Position numbers and translations under genes: made by a program. From assembly GCA_963778375.1 (NCBI GenBank), contig CAVZTX010000011.1, positions 1 through 64,000 of the forward strand: 64,000 bases of DNA, given 5' to 3'. Below the pieces are notes generated by a model. The model had not been told where the DNA came from. It saw only the letters and a program-made list of their open reading frames with translations, and ran no database searches. Numbering within the stretch: the stretch's first letter is position 1; the number at the start of each line of letters is the position of its first letter. The DNA comes from CAVZTX01 sp963778375 (GTDB lineage: Bacteria; Chloroflexota; Ktedonobacteria; Ktedonobacterales; Ktedonobacteraceae). This document shows, in pieces, positions 35,586 through 43,772 of the stretch.

Positions 35586-36866
35586 ATGTTAGACCTGGCT
35601 TTTATTCGCAACCATCCTGACATCGTGAAGGAAGCTGCACGAGTCAAAAACAACACACTTGATATTGACTATCTGCTGGAAGTCGATCGGCAGGTGCTCA
35701 CGCTCCAGCGACAAGTAGAGGATGCGAGGGCACAGCAAAAGGGACTTTCACGTCGCATTCAAGAGGCAGCTAAGGATAAGACACAGCGCGACGCGCTGAT
35801 TGCTGAAGGTAAACAACTGTCAGAGCAAATCAAGGAGATGGAACCACAACTAAACACGTTACAGGAAGAGCGGTATCAGTTGTTGCTTCTGGTACCTCAA
35901 ATCCCTGATCCCAGCACACCCATCGGCAAAGATGAGAGCGACAATGTACCGATTAAGTTCTGGGGTGAGGCTCCCAAGTTCGACTTCGAGCCGCTCGATC
36001 ACTACACATTAATGCAAAAACTTGACCTTGTAGACATCGAGCGCGCCGTTAAGGTCGCTGGCGCACGCAGTTATGTCCTCAAAGGTGATGCAGCGCGGCT
36101 CGAGCTGGCGCTGATGAATTTCGCTATGGATCGCATTGCCCGCAAAGGCTTCACGCCGCTGATCGTACCAGCAATGGCCCGTGACTTCTGCTTCATTGGC
36201 AACGGTCAATTTCCCAAGGGACGCGAGCAGGTCTACGCCATCGAAGATGAAGACACCTTTCTCGTCGGTACCGCTGAAGTCTCAATTACAGGCATGTACA
36301 AGGACGAAATTCTCAAAGCGGAAGATTTGCCTCTAACCTTTGTTGGCTTCTGTCCTTGCTTCCGGCGCGAGGCTGGCACCTATGGCAAAGATACACGAGG
36401 CGTGTTCCGCATCCATCAATTCAATAAGATTGAGCAGTACGTGATTTGCAAAGCCGATCATACAGAATCGGTCCGCTGGCATGAACAACTGCTGGCAAAT
36501 TCGGAAGACTTGGTGCAGGCTCTGGAGCTACCCTATCGGGTTGTGAATGTCTGCACGGGAGATATGGGCGATGGCAAGGTTGGTATGTATGACCTGGAGT
36601 GTTGGCTTCCCAGCGAAGGACGCTATCGCGAGACGCATTCATGTTCGTACTTCCATGAATGGCAGGCTCGGCGAGTAAATATCCGCTATCGCGATGAAGA
36701 CGGCAAGGTAAAGTTTGTTCATACACTCAACAATACTGCTATCGCTTCGCCACGCATCATGCTGCCCCTGTTTGAGACGCATCAACAGGCTGATGGCAGC
36801 ATACGTATTCCAGCGGCTCTGCGACCATATATGGGGGGGCAGGAGTATATTCGACCGACTGGGTAG
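35586..36866 (+). CDS. serS: Seryl-tRNA synthetase
   Basis: A 426-residue class II synthetase that charges tRNA-Ser. The N-terminal coiled-coil arm (residues 30-105, with QQKGLSRRIQEAAKDK) binds the long variable arm of tRNA-Ser. Motif 2 is PCFRREAGTYGKDTRGVFRI near residue 255 and motif 3 is IPAALRPYMGG at the C-terminus. TETSITG-type serine-binding residues appear as VGTAEVSITG. Length is normal. AAAGGAG precedes the ATG. Expression should follow tRNA-Ser charging through the T-box leader. A bidirectional terminator follows. Confidence 0.96.
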   Translation: MLDLAFIRNHPDIVKEAARVKNNTLDIDYLLEVDRQVLTLQRQVEDARAQQKGLSRRIQEAAKDKTQRDALIAEGKQLSEQIKEMEPQLNTLQEERYQLLLLVPQIPDPSTPIGKDESDNVPIKFWGEAPKFDFEPLDHYTLMQKLDLVDIERAVKVAGARSYVLKGDAARLELALMNFAMDRIARKGFTPLIVPAMARDFCFIGNGQFPKGREQVYAIEDEDTFLVGTAEVSITGMYKDEILKAEDLPLTFVGFCPCFRREAGTYGKDTRGVFRIHQFNKIEQYVICKADHTESVRWHEQLLANSEDLVQALELPYRVVNVCTGDMGDGKVGMYDLECWLPSEGRYRETHSCSYFHEWQARRVNIRYRDEDGKVKFVHTLNNTAIASPRIMLPLFETHQQADGSIRIPAALRPYMGGQEYIRPTG

Positions 36867-36896
36867 GGGAAAAAGAAGCGGGTATCCATAAGTGTC

Positions 36897-36932
36897 AAGT
36901 GAACGAAAATCCGATCGGATTTTCGTTCACTT
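36897..36932. terminator. Bidirectional terminator, perfect 36-base palindrome
   Basis: AAGTGAACGAAAATCC at 36897 pairs completely with its complement after the GATC centre. It lies between serS and the convergent small gene; T-runs are short on both strands. Confidence 0.75.
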
Positions 36933-36935
36933 TTC

Positions 36936-37136
36936 TTAATCATAGCTTTGCTCAAGCGTATTTAGGCTCTTGCGCACCCTTACTAAAAGCATAGCAAGTC
37001 TACCAGTCAGGTCTTGCACCTTGCTGGGCTGTTGCTGGCGCTCCTCTCTTCGCAGGCGTCGTTTTTCCAGGTCAAGCAGCAGTTGATAATGTTGCTCAAG
37101 TGCTAACTGGTCACGCTCATATTGATTCGTAAACAT
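36936..37136 (-). CDS. Small charged helical protein
   Basis: A 66-residue protein, rich in Glu, Arg, Gln and Leu, likely one long helix or coiled coil (HYQLLLDLEKRRLRREERQQ). GAGGGG lies 7 bases before the ATG, which supports translation. It ends just beyond a terminator palindrome. No family recognised. Confidence 0.5.
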   Translation of the reverse strand: MFTNQYERDQLALEQHYQLLLDLEKRRLRREERQQQPSKVQDLTGRLAMLLVRVRKSLNTLEQSYD

Positions 37137-37309
37137 TGTAGTGCCCCTCTATCAGATACCTTTTGCAGATTTTTTGCTCTTTTGGCAATCAGAGAATTTC
37201 TGTTGTTAGTTTACCTGGCTGAGGAGCGGAACACACCTGTAGAATCACCTGATCTGATTACCAGGGTGCACAGATTTTGAAGAGGAACACGAGAGGATAC
37301 CCTGTTGAA

Positions 37310-37471
37310 TTACTGGGTAGACGATGGCAGCATCAAAAAACCGACGACAAGCATGATTATTCCAAGGAAGGCCGTAATCACGCGGATACCGGCCAATATA
37401 CTTACAACAAGAAAGAGCAAACCTACAACCAATAACACAGTTCCTACAGACTTTTTCAATTTTTTTTGCAC
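37310..37471 (-). CDS. Small membrane protein, 53 residues
   Basis: A GTG start at 37471 after GAGGTG gives a 53-residue peptide with two membrane-spanning stretches, GTVLLVVGLLFLVVSIL and FLGIIMLVVGFLML, separated by a short basic loop, and a Lys-rich N-terminus. This layout is common for small DUF-type two-helix membrane proteins. It lies 15 bases after the DUF3052 gene on the same strand and may share its transcript. The plus-strand frame over the same DNA is a shadow. Confidence 0.6.
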   Translation of the reverse strand: MQKKLKKSVGTVLLVVGLLFLVVSILAGIRVITAFLGIIMLVVGFLMLPSSTQ

Positions 37472-37486
37472 ACTACACCTCTTTAC

Positions 37487-37882
37487 CTATTTCACCTCGG
37501 ATAGTGGCCGAAAGCGAAATGCCGACCATACGTCGTCAATAGATATCAGCGTCACAGGTCTCCACCCGGCATTCAAGACGGCATCCCAGCCAACATCACG
37601 TGAGATATCTGTCGGAATCTTTGCACTCTTCTTTGGATATGAAAACCAGAGCAAGCCACCTGGTTTGATGGCCTGGATTGCCGTTGGAGCGTACTGATCT
37701 ATCTCGGCTTTATCTCTGACAAATACATGCACCAGATCAAAGATGCCGTTCAGCGTTGTGGCGAGTTCAACATCTGCTGGAAGCTCGCCCAATTGCTCAC
37801 GATATCCATCAGGGGCATTCAGGATAGTTATGTGCTGTTTCGGCTTGATGCCGAGCTTTTTAACCAGAGTAGTCCCAGGCAT
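37487..37882 (-). CDS. DUF3052-family protein
   Basis: A 131-residue protein starting PGTTLVKKLGIKPKQHITILNAP. The pattern KLGIK, then LNAP and LVHVFV, later KPGGLLWFSYPKKS and GWRPV, matches the DUF3052 family, small proteins of unknown function that resemble a degraded Rossmann/methyltransferase fold. It lies 12 bases downstream of the tetR gene, on the same strand, so the two and the small membrane protein may form one unit. Function unknown. Confidence 0.75.
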   Translation of the reverse strand: MPGTTLVKKLGIKPKQHITILNAPDGYREQLGELPADVELATTLNGIFDLVHVFVRDKAEIDQYAPTAIQAIKPGGLLWFSYPKKSAKIPTDISRDVGWDAVLNAGWRPVTLISIDDVWSAFRFRPLSEVK

Positions 37883-37894
37883 TACTTTCTCCTT

Positions 37895-38515
37895 TTATCC
37901 TTCAGCTAGACTGAGTGCTGCACGGCCAAGTCGCTGCACCACGGGGACAACTTCTTCAAGACTGCGCGTGGGACCAGCAAGCGTATCGAAGGTCTCAAAG
38001 CTGGTCAGGGTGTAGAGAACGTTGATCCTCTCGTCAACCGCCTTGGGAGCAGGTTGACCATGTTTCTTGACGAGTCGTTGGACAATGACACCGAGACCTT
38101 GCCGCCGTCGTTCGTCTCGCGCCCGTATCACCTGCTCAAAGTCCGAATCAAGTGCGGCCAGACCCCGAAGCCGACGAGTGACAAGTCGATCTGAGTTCCA
38201 GAAGCGACCGAAGATTGCGATATACTCAGCCAATGCGTCGAATGGGTCTGCTTGACGGAAGGCATGCGGTAACTGCTCCATCCCACCCTGTGCCGCGAGG
38301 TAATCACACAGTGCCTCAAGCAGCCCGACTTTGGAGCCGAACTGGTAATAGACGGTCATGCGAGCAACATCAGCCTGGCGAGCGACGGCATCAATGGAAA
38401 AGCCTGAAAAGCCATCATTGGACATGAGCAATTCGCGGGTCGCAGCGAGAATGCGGGATCGTGTCTGTTCAGTGGTTACCTGGCGTTGGCCAAGTCGATA
38501 AGGACGAGGACTCAT
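37895..38515 (-). CDS. TetR/AcrR-family transcriptional regulator
   Basis: A 206-residue repressor-type protein. The N-terminal helix-turn-helix covers about residues 17-63 (RILAATRELLMSNDGFSGFS, AVARQADVARMTVYYQFGSK). The C-terminal part would bind a ligand and make the dimer. It is divergent from an SDR gene with a shared 110-base gap that holds two copies of an imperfect palindrome, which makes control of the SDR and of itself likely. Ligand unknown. Confidence 0.87.
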   Translation of the reverse strand: MSPRPYRLGQRQVTTEQTRSRILAATRELLMSNDGFSGFSIDAVARQADVARMTVYYQFGSKVGLLEALCDYLAAQGGMEQLPHAFRQADPFDALAEYIAIFGRFWNSDRLVTRRLRGLAALDSDFEQVIRARDERRRQGLGVIVQRLVKKHGQPAPKAVDERINVLYTLTSFETFDTLAGPTRSLEEVVPVVQRLGRAALSLAEG

Positions 38516-38521
38516 AAGGCC

Positions 38522-38550
38522 TTGACATCTCCAAAAATTAATTGTATAGT
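38522..38550 (+). promoter_or_regulatory. Promoter of the SDR gene
   Basis: TTGACA at 38522-38527, a 17-base spacer and TATAGT at 38545-38550: five of six and six of six consensus. The first operator-like palindrome overlaps the -10 box. Confidence 0.75.
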
Positions 38551-38583
38551 CTGTATGATAGAAATTTAATCGTACGGTCTGTA
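38545..38583. promoter_or_regulatory. Two operator-like palindromes for the TetR regulator
   Basis: TATAGTCTGTA at 38545-38555 and TACGGTCTGTA at 38573-38583, 28 bp apart, both followed by TGA. Each fits an 11-base near-palindrome TAyrGnCTGTA. They cover the -10 box and the start region of the SDR promoter, the usual place for TetR repression. Confidence 0.6.
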
Positions 38584-38628
38584 TGAATAATATGCTATAT
38601 GCAGCGAAGTGTCAAGGAGGAAATGATT

Positions 38629-39426
38629 ATGACAACAAGACAAGAAGACTCAGGTGAGACGAAACGACAAGGACGTTTAGCAGACAAAATTGCGCTTATT
38701 ACGGGAGCAAGCCGTGGGATAGGAGCAACTGCGGCACGTCTGTTTGCTCAGGAGGGAGCAATGGTTGTGCTGGCTTCACGAAGCGAAGAGGAAATGGCAC
38801 GCATTATGGAAGAGATTCGGTCGAACGGAGGCGAAGCGATGGCAGTCAAGACGGATGTTACTGATGCAGCTTCGGTTGAGGCTCTCATTCAGCGAACTGT
38901 TGACACTTACGGCAGGTTGGATATCGCCTTCAACAATGCTGGCATTGCTGGGGGAAACAAGCCCTTGGTGGAGACTACGGAGGAACTGTTTGATCGAGTC
39001 ATCGCGGTCAACCTTAAGGGCGTGTTCCTGGCGATGAAATACGAGATTCCGGCAATGCTCGCAGGAAAAGGAGGCAGCATTGTCAACATGAGTTCCACGG
39101 TAGGCCTTGTCGGCACGGGAGCTGGGATTGCACCCTACATCGCGAGCAAACATGGAGTGGTCGGTCTAACAAAGGCAGCAGCGCTCGAATATGCCAGGCA
39201 CAATATTCGAGTCAATGCTCTTGCTCCTGGCACAACGCTAACGCCGGTGAACGAACAATGGATTGAGGATGAACAGATTCGCCAGCGGATCATTAATGGA
39301 ATACCTTTGAGGCGCATAGCCAATGCTAAAGAAGTGGCTGAAGCTGCTCTCTGGCTCTGCTCTGACGCTGCCTCGTATGTCACAGGAATGACGTTGCCCG
39401 TTGATGGCGGCTATATCGCGCAATAA
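38629..39426 (+). CDS. Short-chain dehydrogenase/reductase (SDR)
   Basis: About 265 residues. The ATG at 38629 is chosen because AAGGAGG ends 8 bases before it. A classical SDR: TGASRGIG (NADP-leaning, Arg after Ser), NNAG, the catalytic Ser (VNMSSTVG), YIASK for the Tyr/Lys pair, and the usual C-terminus YVTGMTLPVDGGY. Substrate unknown. Divergent from and probably repressed by the adjacent TetR protein. The next gene, a membrane protein, follows after 35 bases. Confidence 0.88.
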   Translation: MTTRQEDSGETKRQGRLADKIALITGASRGIGATAARLFAQEGAMVVLASRSEEEMARIMEEIRSNGGEAMAVKTDVTDAASVEALIQRTVDTYGRLDIAFNNAGIAGGNKPLVETTEELFDRVIAVNLKGVFLAMKYEIPAMLAGKGGSIVNMSSTVGLVGTGAGIAPYIASKHGVVGLTKAAALEYARHNIRVNALAPGTTLTPVNEQWIEDEQIRQRIINGIPLRRIANAKEVAEAALWLCSDAASYVTGMTLPVDGGYIAQ

Positions 39427-39461
39427 AACGCATTGAATAGAAATATAAAGGAGGTTTTCCC

Positions 39462-39860
39462 ATGATTGCAGTACGAATTATAGTATGGATTGGGCGCATT
39501 GCCGGATTGGGAGCGCTATTGCTAGGGCTCTTGTTCTGGATTGCCAACATTGACTTCATAAATCTCCACATACTGATTGGGCTGGCAGTGACCCTCGCTC
39601 TGCTGGCACTCAGTATTGTGATGATCTTTACCAGAGGTACGAGTGTATTGGGAGTTATCGGAATAGTGTATGCCCTCATCCTTCCTGTCTTTGGATTGAG
39701 GCAGGCGACATTGCTGGTGGGCAACATACATTGGCTGATTCAGGCGCTGCACCTGCTGGTCGGCATTGGTGCGCTCGTATTGATACAAGCCATGAGTACA
39801 GGTTATGAACGCTCCAGGATGGTGGTTGAGCAAGTTGCTGCGCCTCAAGTGGGGAAGTAA
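39462..39860 (+). CDS. Four-helix membrane protein
   Basis: A 132-residue protein with four hydrophobic stretches: IAGLGALLLGLLFWIAN, LHILIGLAVTLALLALSIVMIF, GVIGIVYALILPVFGL and ALHLLVGIGALVLIQ. AAAGGAGG precedes the ATG. The family is not recognised. Co-transcription with the SDR is likely from the close spacing and the strong hairpin right after it. Confidence 0.7.
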   Translation: MIAVRIIVWIGRIAGLGALLLGLLFWIANIDFINLHILIGLAVTLALLALSIVMIFTRGTSVLGVIGIVYALILPVFGLRQATLLVGNIHWLIQALHLLVGIGALVLIQAMSTGYERSRMVVEQVAAPQVGK

Positions 39861-39907
39861 CAAAATAAACAAGGTATAGATGATTGTGAGCGAAGCTATG
39901 GCAGTCC

Positions 39908-39967
39908 GTAGAGGCCAGATTTATCGCGCCCCGAAACCAGTTGGGGCGCGATAAATCTGGCCTCTAC
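39908..39967. terminator. Perfect 25-bp hairpin, terminator or dispersed repeat
   Basis: GTAGAGGCCAGATTTATCGC plus five bases at 39908-39932 pairs without mismatch with 39943-39967 around a 10-base loop. There is no T-run. Its start (CCGTAGAGGC) resembles the other CGTAGGGGC repeats in the window, so it may be a mobile palindromic element that happens to end transcription. Confidence 0.65.
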
Positions 39968-40117
39968 TACCCATTACTCAGGTAAGGGATTGCTAGGGAT
40001 GTTAAAATGAGGCTATGACAGCGAAAGAGCGCCTATCCTGATGAGAAAGGGATTTGGAGTGCAACAAGTCAAACAGGGTAGCTGAGTAGTTCTGAAAATT
40101 AGAGTAAGGGAATAGAT

Positions 40118-40756
40118 ATGCCGCGAGATGAACGCAAACGTCAGAAAGCGCTGATGAAAAAGCGCAGTAAGCAAAAAGCTGCACAACATCAATCGCATCA
40201 AACTGGGTTCGGATCAGCATCCTCACAATCCGTTATTATCCACGCCCGGAGCTTTCCTATTTATGAATGTTGGATCAGTGACAGTTGGCAAGAGGAGAAC
40301 CCCGGCCTGGTACAAATTCTTCTGGCTCGGCAACAACCTGGCGGCGATATCTGTTGGGGTACTTACCTGGTAGATAAGCTCTGCCTGGGGGTTAAAGATA
40401 CGTTTGCCAATGCGAACTTCTCTCCTTCGCGTTATCAGAATGAAGTCCTTAGGAGAATTTTCCGTGCCACAAAGCCCATTGAGTGTTCGCCCGAACTGGT
40501 GCACCAGATGATTTATGAATCAATTGATTACGCAGCGCAATTTGGCTTTCAGCCTCAAAAGGATTTCATGCTCTCGCAATATCTATTGACCCCACGTGGT
40601 GAACTGGAAGAGCCCTACAACTTGACGTTTGGTAGAAATGGGAAGCCCTTTTATATCTCAGGGCCACATGATAATCCTGAGCGTATTATGAGGCAGTTGG
40701 AGAAGATGGCAGGGCCGGGGAATTATGACTATCTGGTGGGATTGGGGGATATTTAG
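40118..40756 (+). CDS. Conserved hypothetical protein
   Basis: A 212-residue soluble protein. A very basic N-terminus (RDERKRQKALMKKRSKQKAA) is followed by a globular part with IYECWISDSWQEENPGLVQI, GTYLVDKLCLGVKDTF and FGRNGKPFYISGPHD. I have seen this arrangement only as an uncharacterised family. A nucleic-acid-related role is possible from the basic tail but not shown. Free-standing. Confidence 0.7.
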   Translation: MPRDERKRQKALMKKRSKQKAAQHQSHQTGFGSASSQSVIIHARSFPIYECWISDSWQEENPGLVQILLARQQPGGDICWGTYLVDKLCLGVKDTFANANFSPSRYQNEVLRRIFRATKPIECSPELVHQMIYESIDYAAQFGFQPQKDFMLSQYLLTPRGELEEPYNLTFGRNGKPFYISGPHDNPERIMRQLEKMAGPGNYDYLVGLGDI

Positions 40757-40857
40757 AGTTCGGTAGGCAGAAAATAGCCTTATTACTATTTTTGTAGATA
40801 TCTGTTCTGTATTACTTGGAGCGCTCTATCCCGCATGATTCACAAGGAAACGATGAC

Positions 40858-41838
40858 ATGGCTGATCATAACATCCCACGATTGATTTTCGGCATCTATC
40901 CAGGAGGGTTTGCAGGCTCCTCGGACGGTAGCATGCCCGCCGGACCTTCTGATGACCCTGTTCGTATTCATGAGGCGCTATCTCGTCTGCAGGTGGGTTA
41001 TCCTCCCTTTCTGGTTCGTGGCTACCTGCATTATACCGGTCCTTTATCTCCGGTGAAAGCAGGACTACCTGAAACGCCACAAACGGTTGAGCAATATATT
41101 CGTGAAGGACGCAAGCTTGATCTCGTCCTCTGTTTTCGCCAGCCTGACCTGGACGGTTGGTTCATCTTCATCCGAGAAGCTATCCAGCGCTACGGAGCAA
41201 TGCTGGCAACACTGCAAATCACGGAAGAAGCTAACGTGACGGTGACTCCAGAAGTGGATGGCTGCATTCCCCAAGTGCGGGAGGCCCTGGCCCAGGGCAT
41301 CATTGTGGCCAAAAAGGAAGTACGCCGCCAAGGTTTCGACATCCAGGTCGGCTTCAATGCCGCTCCTGGCTTTGATCCCAGTAACGAGTTCTGGTCCTCA
41401 ATTAGCACTTTAGGAGGACCATCCTTTCTCGATGCGCTGGATTACGTTGGTTTCGACTTCTTCCCCGATGTCTTTCGTCCAATTCCTCCAGGAGATTTGC
41501 GGAAATCGGTTATTGCAGTGCTCTCGCATTTTCGTCAGGTAAACATGGCTGCGGCTGACATTCCATTTTCTGTCCCCATCCATATTACCGAAAACGGCTG
41601 GCCGACGGGACCAACACGCTCCGCTGACCGACAGGCCGATGTGCTAGAGACGGTCATTCGAACGATTTATGAGCATCGGAATCAGTTCAATATTACACAC
41701 TATGAGTGCTTCGCCTTGCGAGATGCCGACAGTCCCAATCCTGGCCTCTTCTGTCAATTTGGGTTGTTACATGATGACTACAGTCAGAAACCAGCGTTTG
41801 AGCGTTATCGTCAACTCATTGCCGAGCTTGGAGTATAA
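40858..41838 (+). CDS. TIM-barrel glycoside-hydrolase-like protein
   Basis: About 326 residues from the ATG at 40858, which has AAGGAAA upstream; a TTG at 40816 is less likely. It has the look of a clan-A (beta/alpha)8 glycosidase: TLQITEEANVT with a possible acid Glu, DYVGFDFFPDVF, and HITENGWPTGP with a Glu at the end of strand 7, followed by QADVLETVIRTI. No signal peptide, so it would act in the cytoplasm. The numbered family and substrate are not recognised. Confidence 0.65.
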   Translation: MADHNIPRLIFGIYPGGFAGSSDGSMPAGPSDDPVRIHEALSRLQVGYPPFLVRGYLHYTGPLSPVKAGLPETPQTVEQYIREGRKLDLVLCFRQPDLDGWFIFIREAIQRYGAMLATLQITEEANVTVTPEVDGCIPQVREALAQGIIVAKKEVRRQGFDIQVGFNAAPGFDPSNEFWSSISTLGGPSFLDALDYVGFDFFPDVFRPIPPGDLRKSVIAVLSHFRQVNMAAADIPFSVPIHITENGWPTGPTRSADRQADVLETVIRTIYEHRNQFNITHYECFALRDADSPNPGLFCQFGLLHDDYSQKPAFERYRQLIAELGV

Positions 41839-41903
41839 ACGCCCAGCAATAAGAAGGAAAGAGGAGTGGAGTAGAAATCTATTTATCTGGACCTGTTCAT
41901 TCG

Positions 41904-42407
41904 TTACAGCCAGATAATTTCTCCCCACACCCTCTTCTGTTCATCATCCACATACAACATCCCAATACTACACCTTGGCTGCCGACGACGATCCGTTGCG
42001 CTTCCCGGATTGAACAGCAATTGCCCATCATGGTCCTCGTTCCAGGGAATATGACTATGCCCAAACACAACCACACGAGCGCCGGGAAATTCCTGGCGAG
42101 CTATCCGCTCGCGAGTATGGGAATCGCCCAGGATATGCACAATACCGATTCTACAGTGTCTAACCTTAATCTCGCACTTGATCGGGAGTTTTAGCATCAC
42201 CTCTTCGTATTCGACATTACCTTGCACTGCTACAACTGGCGCAATTGTTTCCAGTTCAGAAATCACGGAGAGCAGCGAGAGGTCTCCCGCGTGAAGAATT
42301 AATTCGACGCCTGCGAAATGTTCCCAGATGGCCTGAGGCAGGCTTTTAAAGTGTGGAATGTGCGTATCTGAAATTACGCCAATACGGTGCTGCAATTTGG
42401 TATACAC
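41904..42407 (-). CDS. YfcE-type metallophosphoesterase
   Basis: A 167-residue calcineurin-like phosphoesterase. Metal ligands are seen in IGVISDTHIP (D-x-H), LILHAGDL (GD), VQGNVEY (GN in place of GNHD) and VVFGHSHIP (GHSH). This is the YfcE/MJ0936 group of small phosphodiesterases. It is divergent from a second phosphoesterase of related type, with a 77-base gap. The natural substrate is unknown. Confidence 0.85.
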   Translation of the reverse strand: MYTKLQHRIGVISDTHIPHFKSLPQAIWEHFAGVELILHAGDLSLLSVISELETIAPVVAVQGNVEYEEVMLKLPIKCEIKVRHCRIGIVHILGDSHTRERIARQEFPGARVVVFGHSHIPWNEDHDGQLLFNPGSATDRRRQPRCSIGMLYVDDEQKRVWGEIIWL

Positions 42408-42484
42408 CCTTCCTTTGCGGTATAGTAGTGATGGTTGCTCTTATGCGTAGCTGTTATTAGCATATTTTATTTCAAGGATATCAC

Positions 42485-43195
42485 ATGCGCATTGCTATCA
42501 TATCAGACATCCATGGTAACCAGATTGCACTCAATACAGTGCTTGAAGACCTGGCAAGCCAGCCTGCTGTAGATCACCTGGTGATTGCGGGCGATCTCTG
42601 TTTGAATGGTCCATGCCCACGCGAAGTCTTAGAAACGGTGCAGGGATTGAACTGCCCAGTGCTGCAAGGAAATGTGGACGCGGACGTTGTTACAGCCTCG
42701 CCCGATAAAGGCGAAAAGAAACGCACCACCGCAGCGTGGACACGCGAACAAATCGGACCAGCAGGTATTCAATATCTAGCATCTTTACCGTTCTCGCATC
42801 GCATTCTCAACCCGGATGGTAGTGATCTTCTCGTTGTACACGCCAACCCACTCAATCTGGAAGATGCTATCTTTCCCAATGCTTCCGATAGCACATTGGA
42901 GAATCTCTTAGGAGGTCTGGAATCTTCTATTAGCGCGCTAGCCTTTGGTCACTTGCATATTGCCTATACACGGCAGTGGCGGCATCTCTTGCTGGTCGAT
43001 GTTGGCAGTTGCGGTCTTCCACGAGATGAAGACCACCGCGCATCCTACGCTATTCTTAGTTGGCAAGGTAATGCATGGGAGGCAGAAATTCGCCGAGTTG
43101 TTTATGATGTCAAAGCCGTTGTGAAGCAAATTAAGGCCTCTGGAATGCCTAACCCGGAGAAACGAGCAAAGGTACTTTTAGAAGCAAAATACTAA
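42485..43195 (+). CDS. Metallophosphoesterase, second type
   Basis: A 236-residue calcineurin-like phosphoesterase with IAIISDIHGN (D-x-H-G-N), LVIAGDLCLNGP, VLQGNVD and ALAFGHLHIAY. It belongs to the YfcE-like/diadenosine-tetraphosphatase-like group found beside small signalling genes. Divergent to a smaller paralogous family member. A 7-bp hairpin follows 8 bases after the stop (43204-43227). Substrate unknown. Confidence 0.85.
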   Translation: MRIAIISDIHGNQIALNTVLEDLASQPAVDHLVIAGDLCLNGPCPREVLETVQGLNCPVLQGNVDADVVTASPDKGEKKRTTAAWTREQIGPAGIQYLASLPFSHRILNPDGSDLLVVHANPLNLEDAIFPNASDSTLENLLGGLESSISALAFGHLHIAYTRQWRHLLLVDVGSCGLPRDEDHRASYAILSWQGNAWEAEIRRVVYDVKAVVKQIKASGMPNPEKRAKVLLEAKY

Positions 43196-43250
43196 ATAAA
43201 ATAGCGTAGGCCCTGTTGGACCTACGCCGTGAACGCGTTGTAGAGATACG

Positions 43251-43454
43251 TTACGATAAGCTCACACAATCACAAGACACATCAGTGCAGGTAGCAAGAT
43301 GTAGTACATTGGTGACAGTCATAAGTATGGGCTGTACAGAAATTGGCGCTTCCTCTCCCATCGTCATTTCCTCTCCTAGATAGCTGGCCGCGTCGCCGAT
43401 ATCAATCAGTTCCAATTCCTGCATAATTGCCCGCAATTCTCCAGTAGTTGCCAT
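43251..43454 (-). CDS. Small peptide with Cys/Ser/Thr-rich C-terminus, RiPP-precursor-like
   Basis: A 67-residue peptide with GAGGAG 9 bases before the ATG. The first 40 residues form an acidic leader-like part (ELRAIMQELELIDIGDAASY, then LGEEMTMGEEAP). The end, LATCTDVSCDCVSLS, has three Cys, three Ser and two Thr in 15 residues. This layout resembles precursors of lanthipeptides or thiazole-type RiPPs. No LanM, YcaO, radical-SAM or transporter gene lies within the window, so it would be an orphan precursor. It might instead be a small metal-binding protein. Confidence 0.5.
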   Translation of the reverse strand: MATTGELRAIMQELELIDIGDAASYLGEEMTMGEEAPISVQPILMTVTNVLHLATCTDVSCDCVSLS

Positions 43455-43772
43455 TTAGCATACTCCTCATTACATAATTAAAAAAAATTGAGTTGAGTCC
43501 GAGCCACTTCCACCTATACATCGGGCACCTACCTTGATAAACGCTGTGCCGGATGTTTTATCGGCTATACATAGCTTAAGATAGTCATAATATAGCAGTG
43601 TTATTCGCACATACCTCTTACACTAATAAATACGGTCGGGGTTACCATTTCCTCTCCCAAACTAGGTAGATTAGTACGAATGGTCAATGAGCCGTGTGGC
43701 AGCTATTCCTCTAAACGTGCTATACTGACAGCAATCAGACCAATACGCAAAAGGGATAAACGAGCAAGTGCT
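43455..43772. other. Intergenic region before the threonine-dehydrogenase-like gene
   Basis: About 320 bases. It contains the ribosome binding site of the RiPP-like peptide on the left. I see no gene, no strong hairpin and no convincing promoter in the remainder. Confidence 0.35.

Noticed and set aside
37305..37697. A 130-codon plus-strand frame
   Set aside because: It covers the DUF3052 gene and the small two-helix membrane gene on the other strand, both of which have better start sites and motifs.
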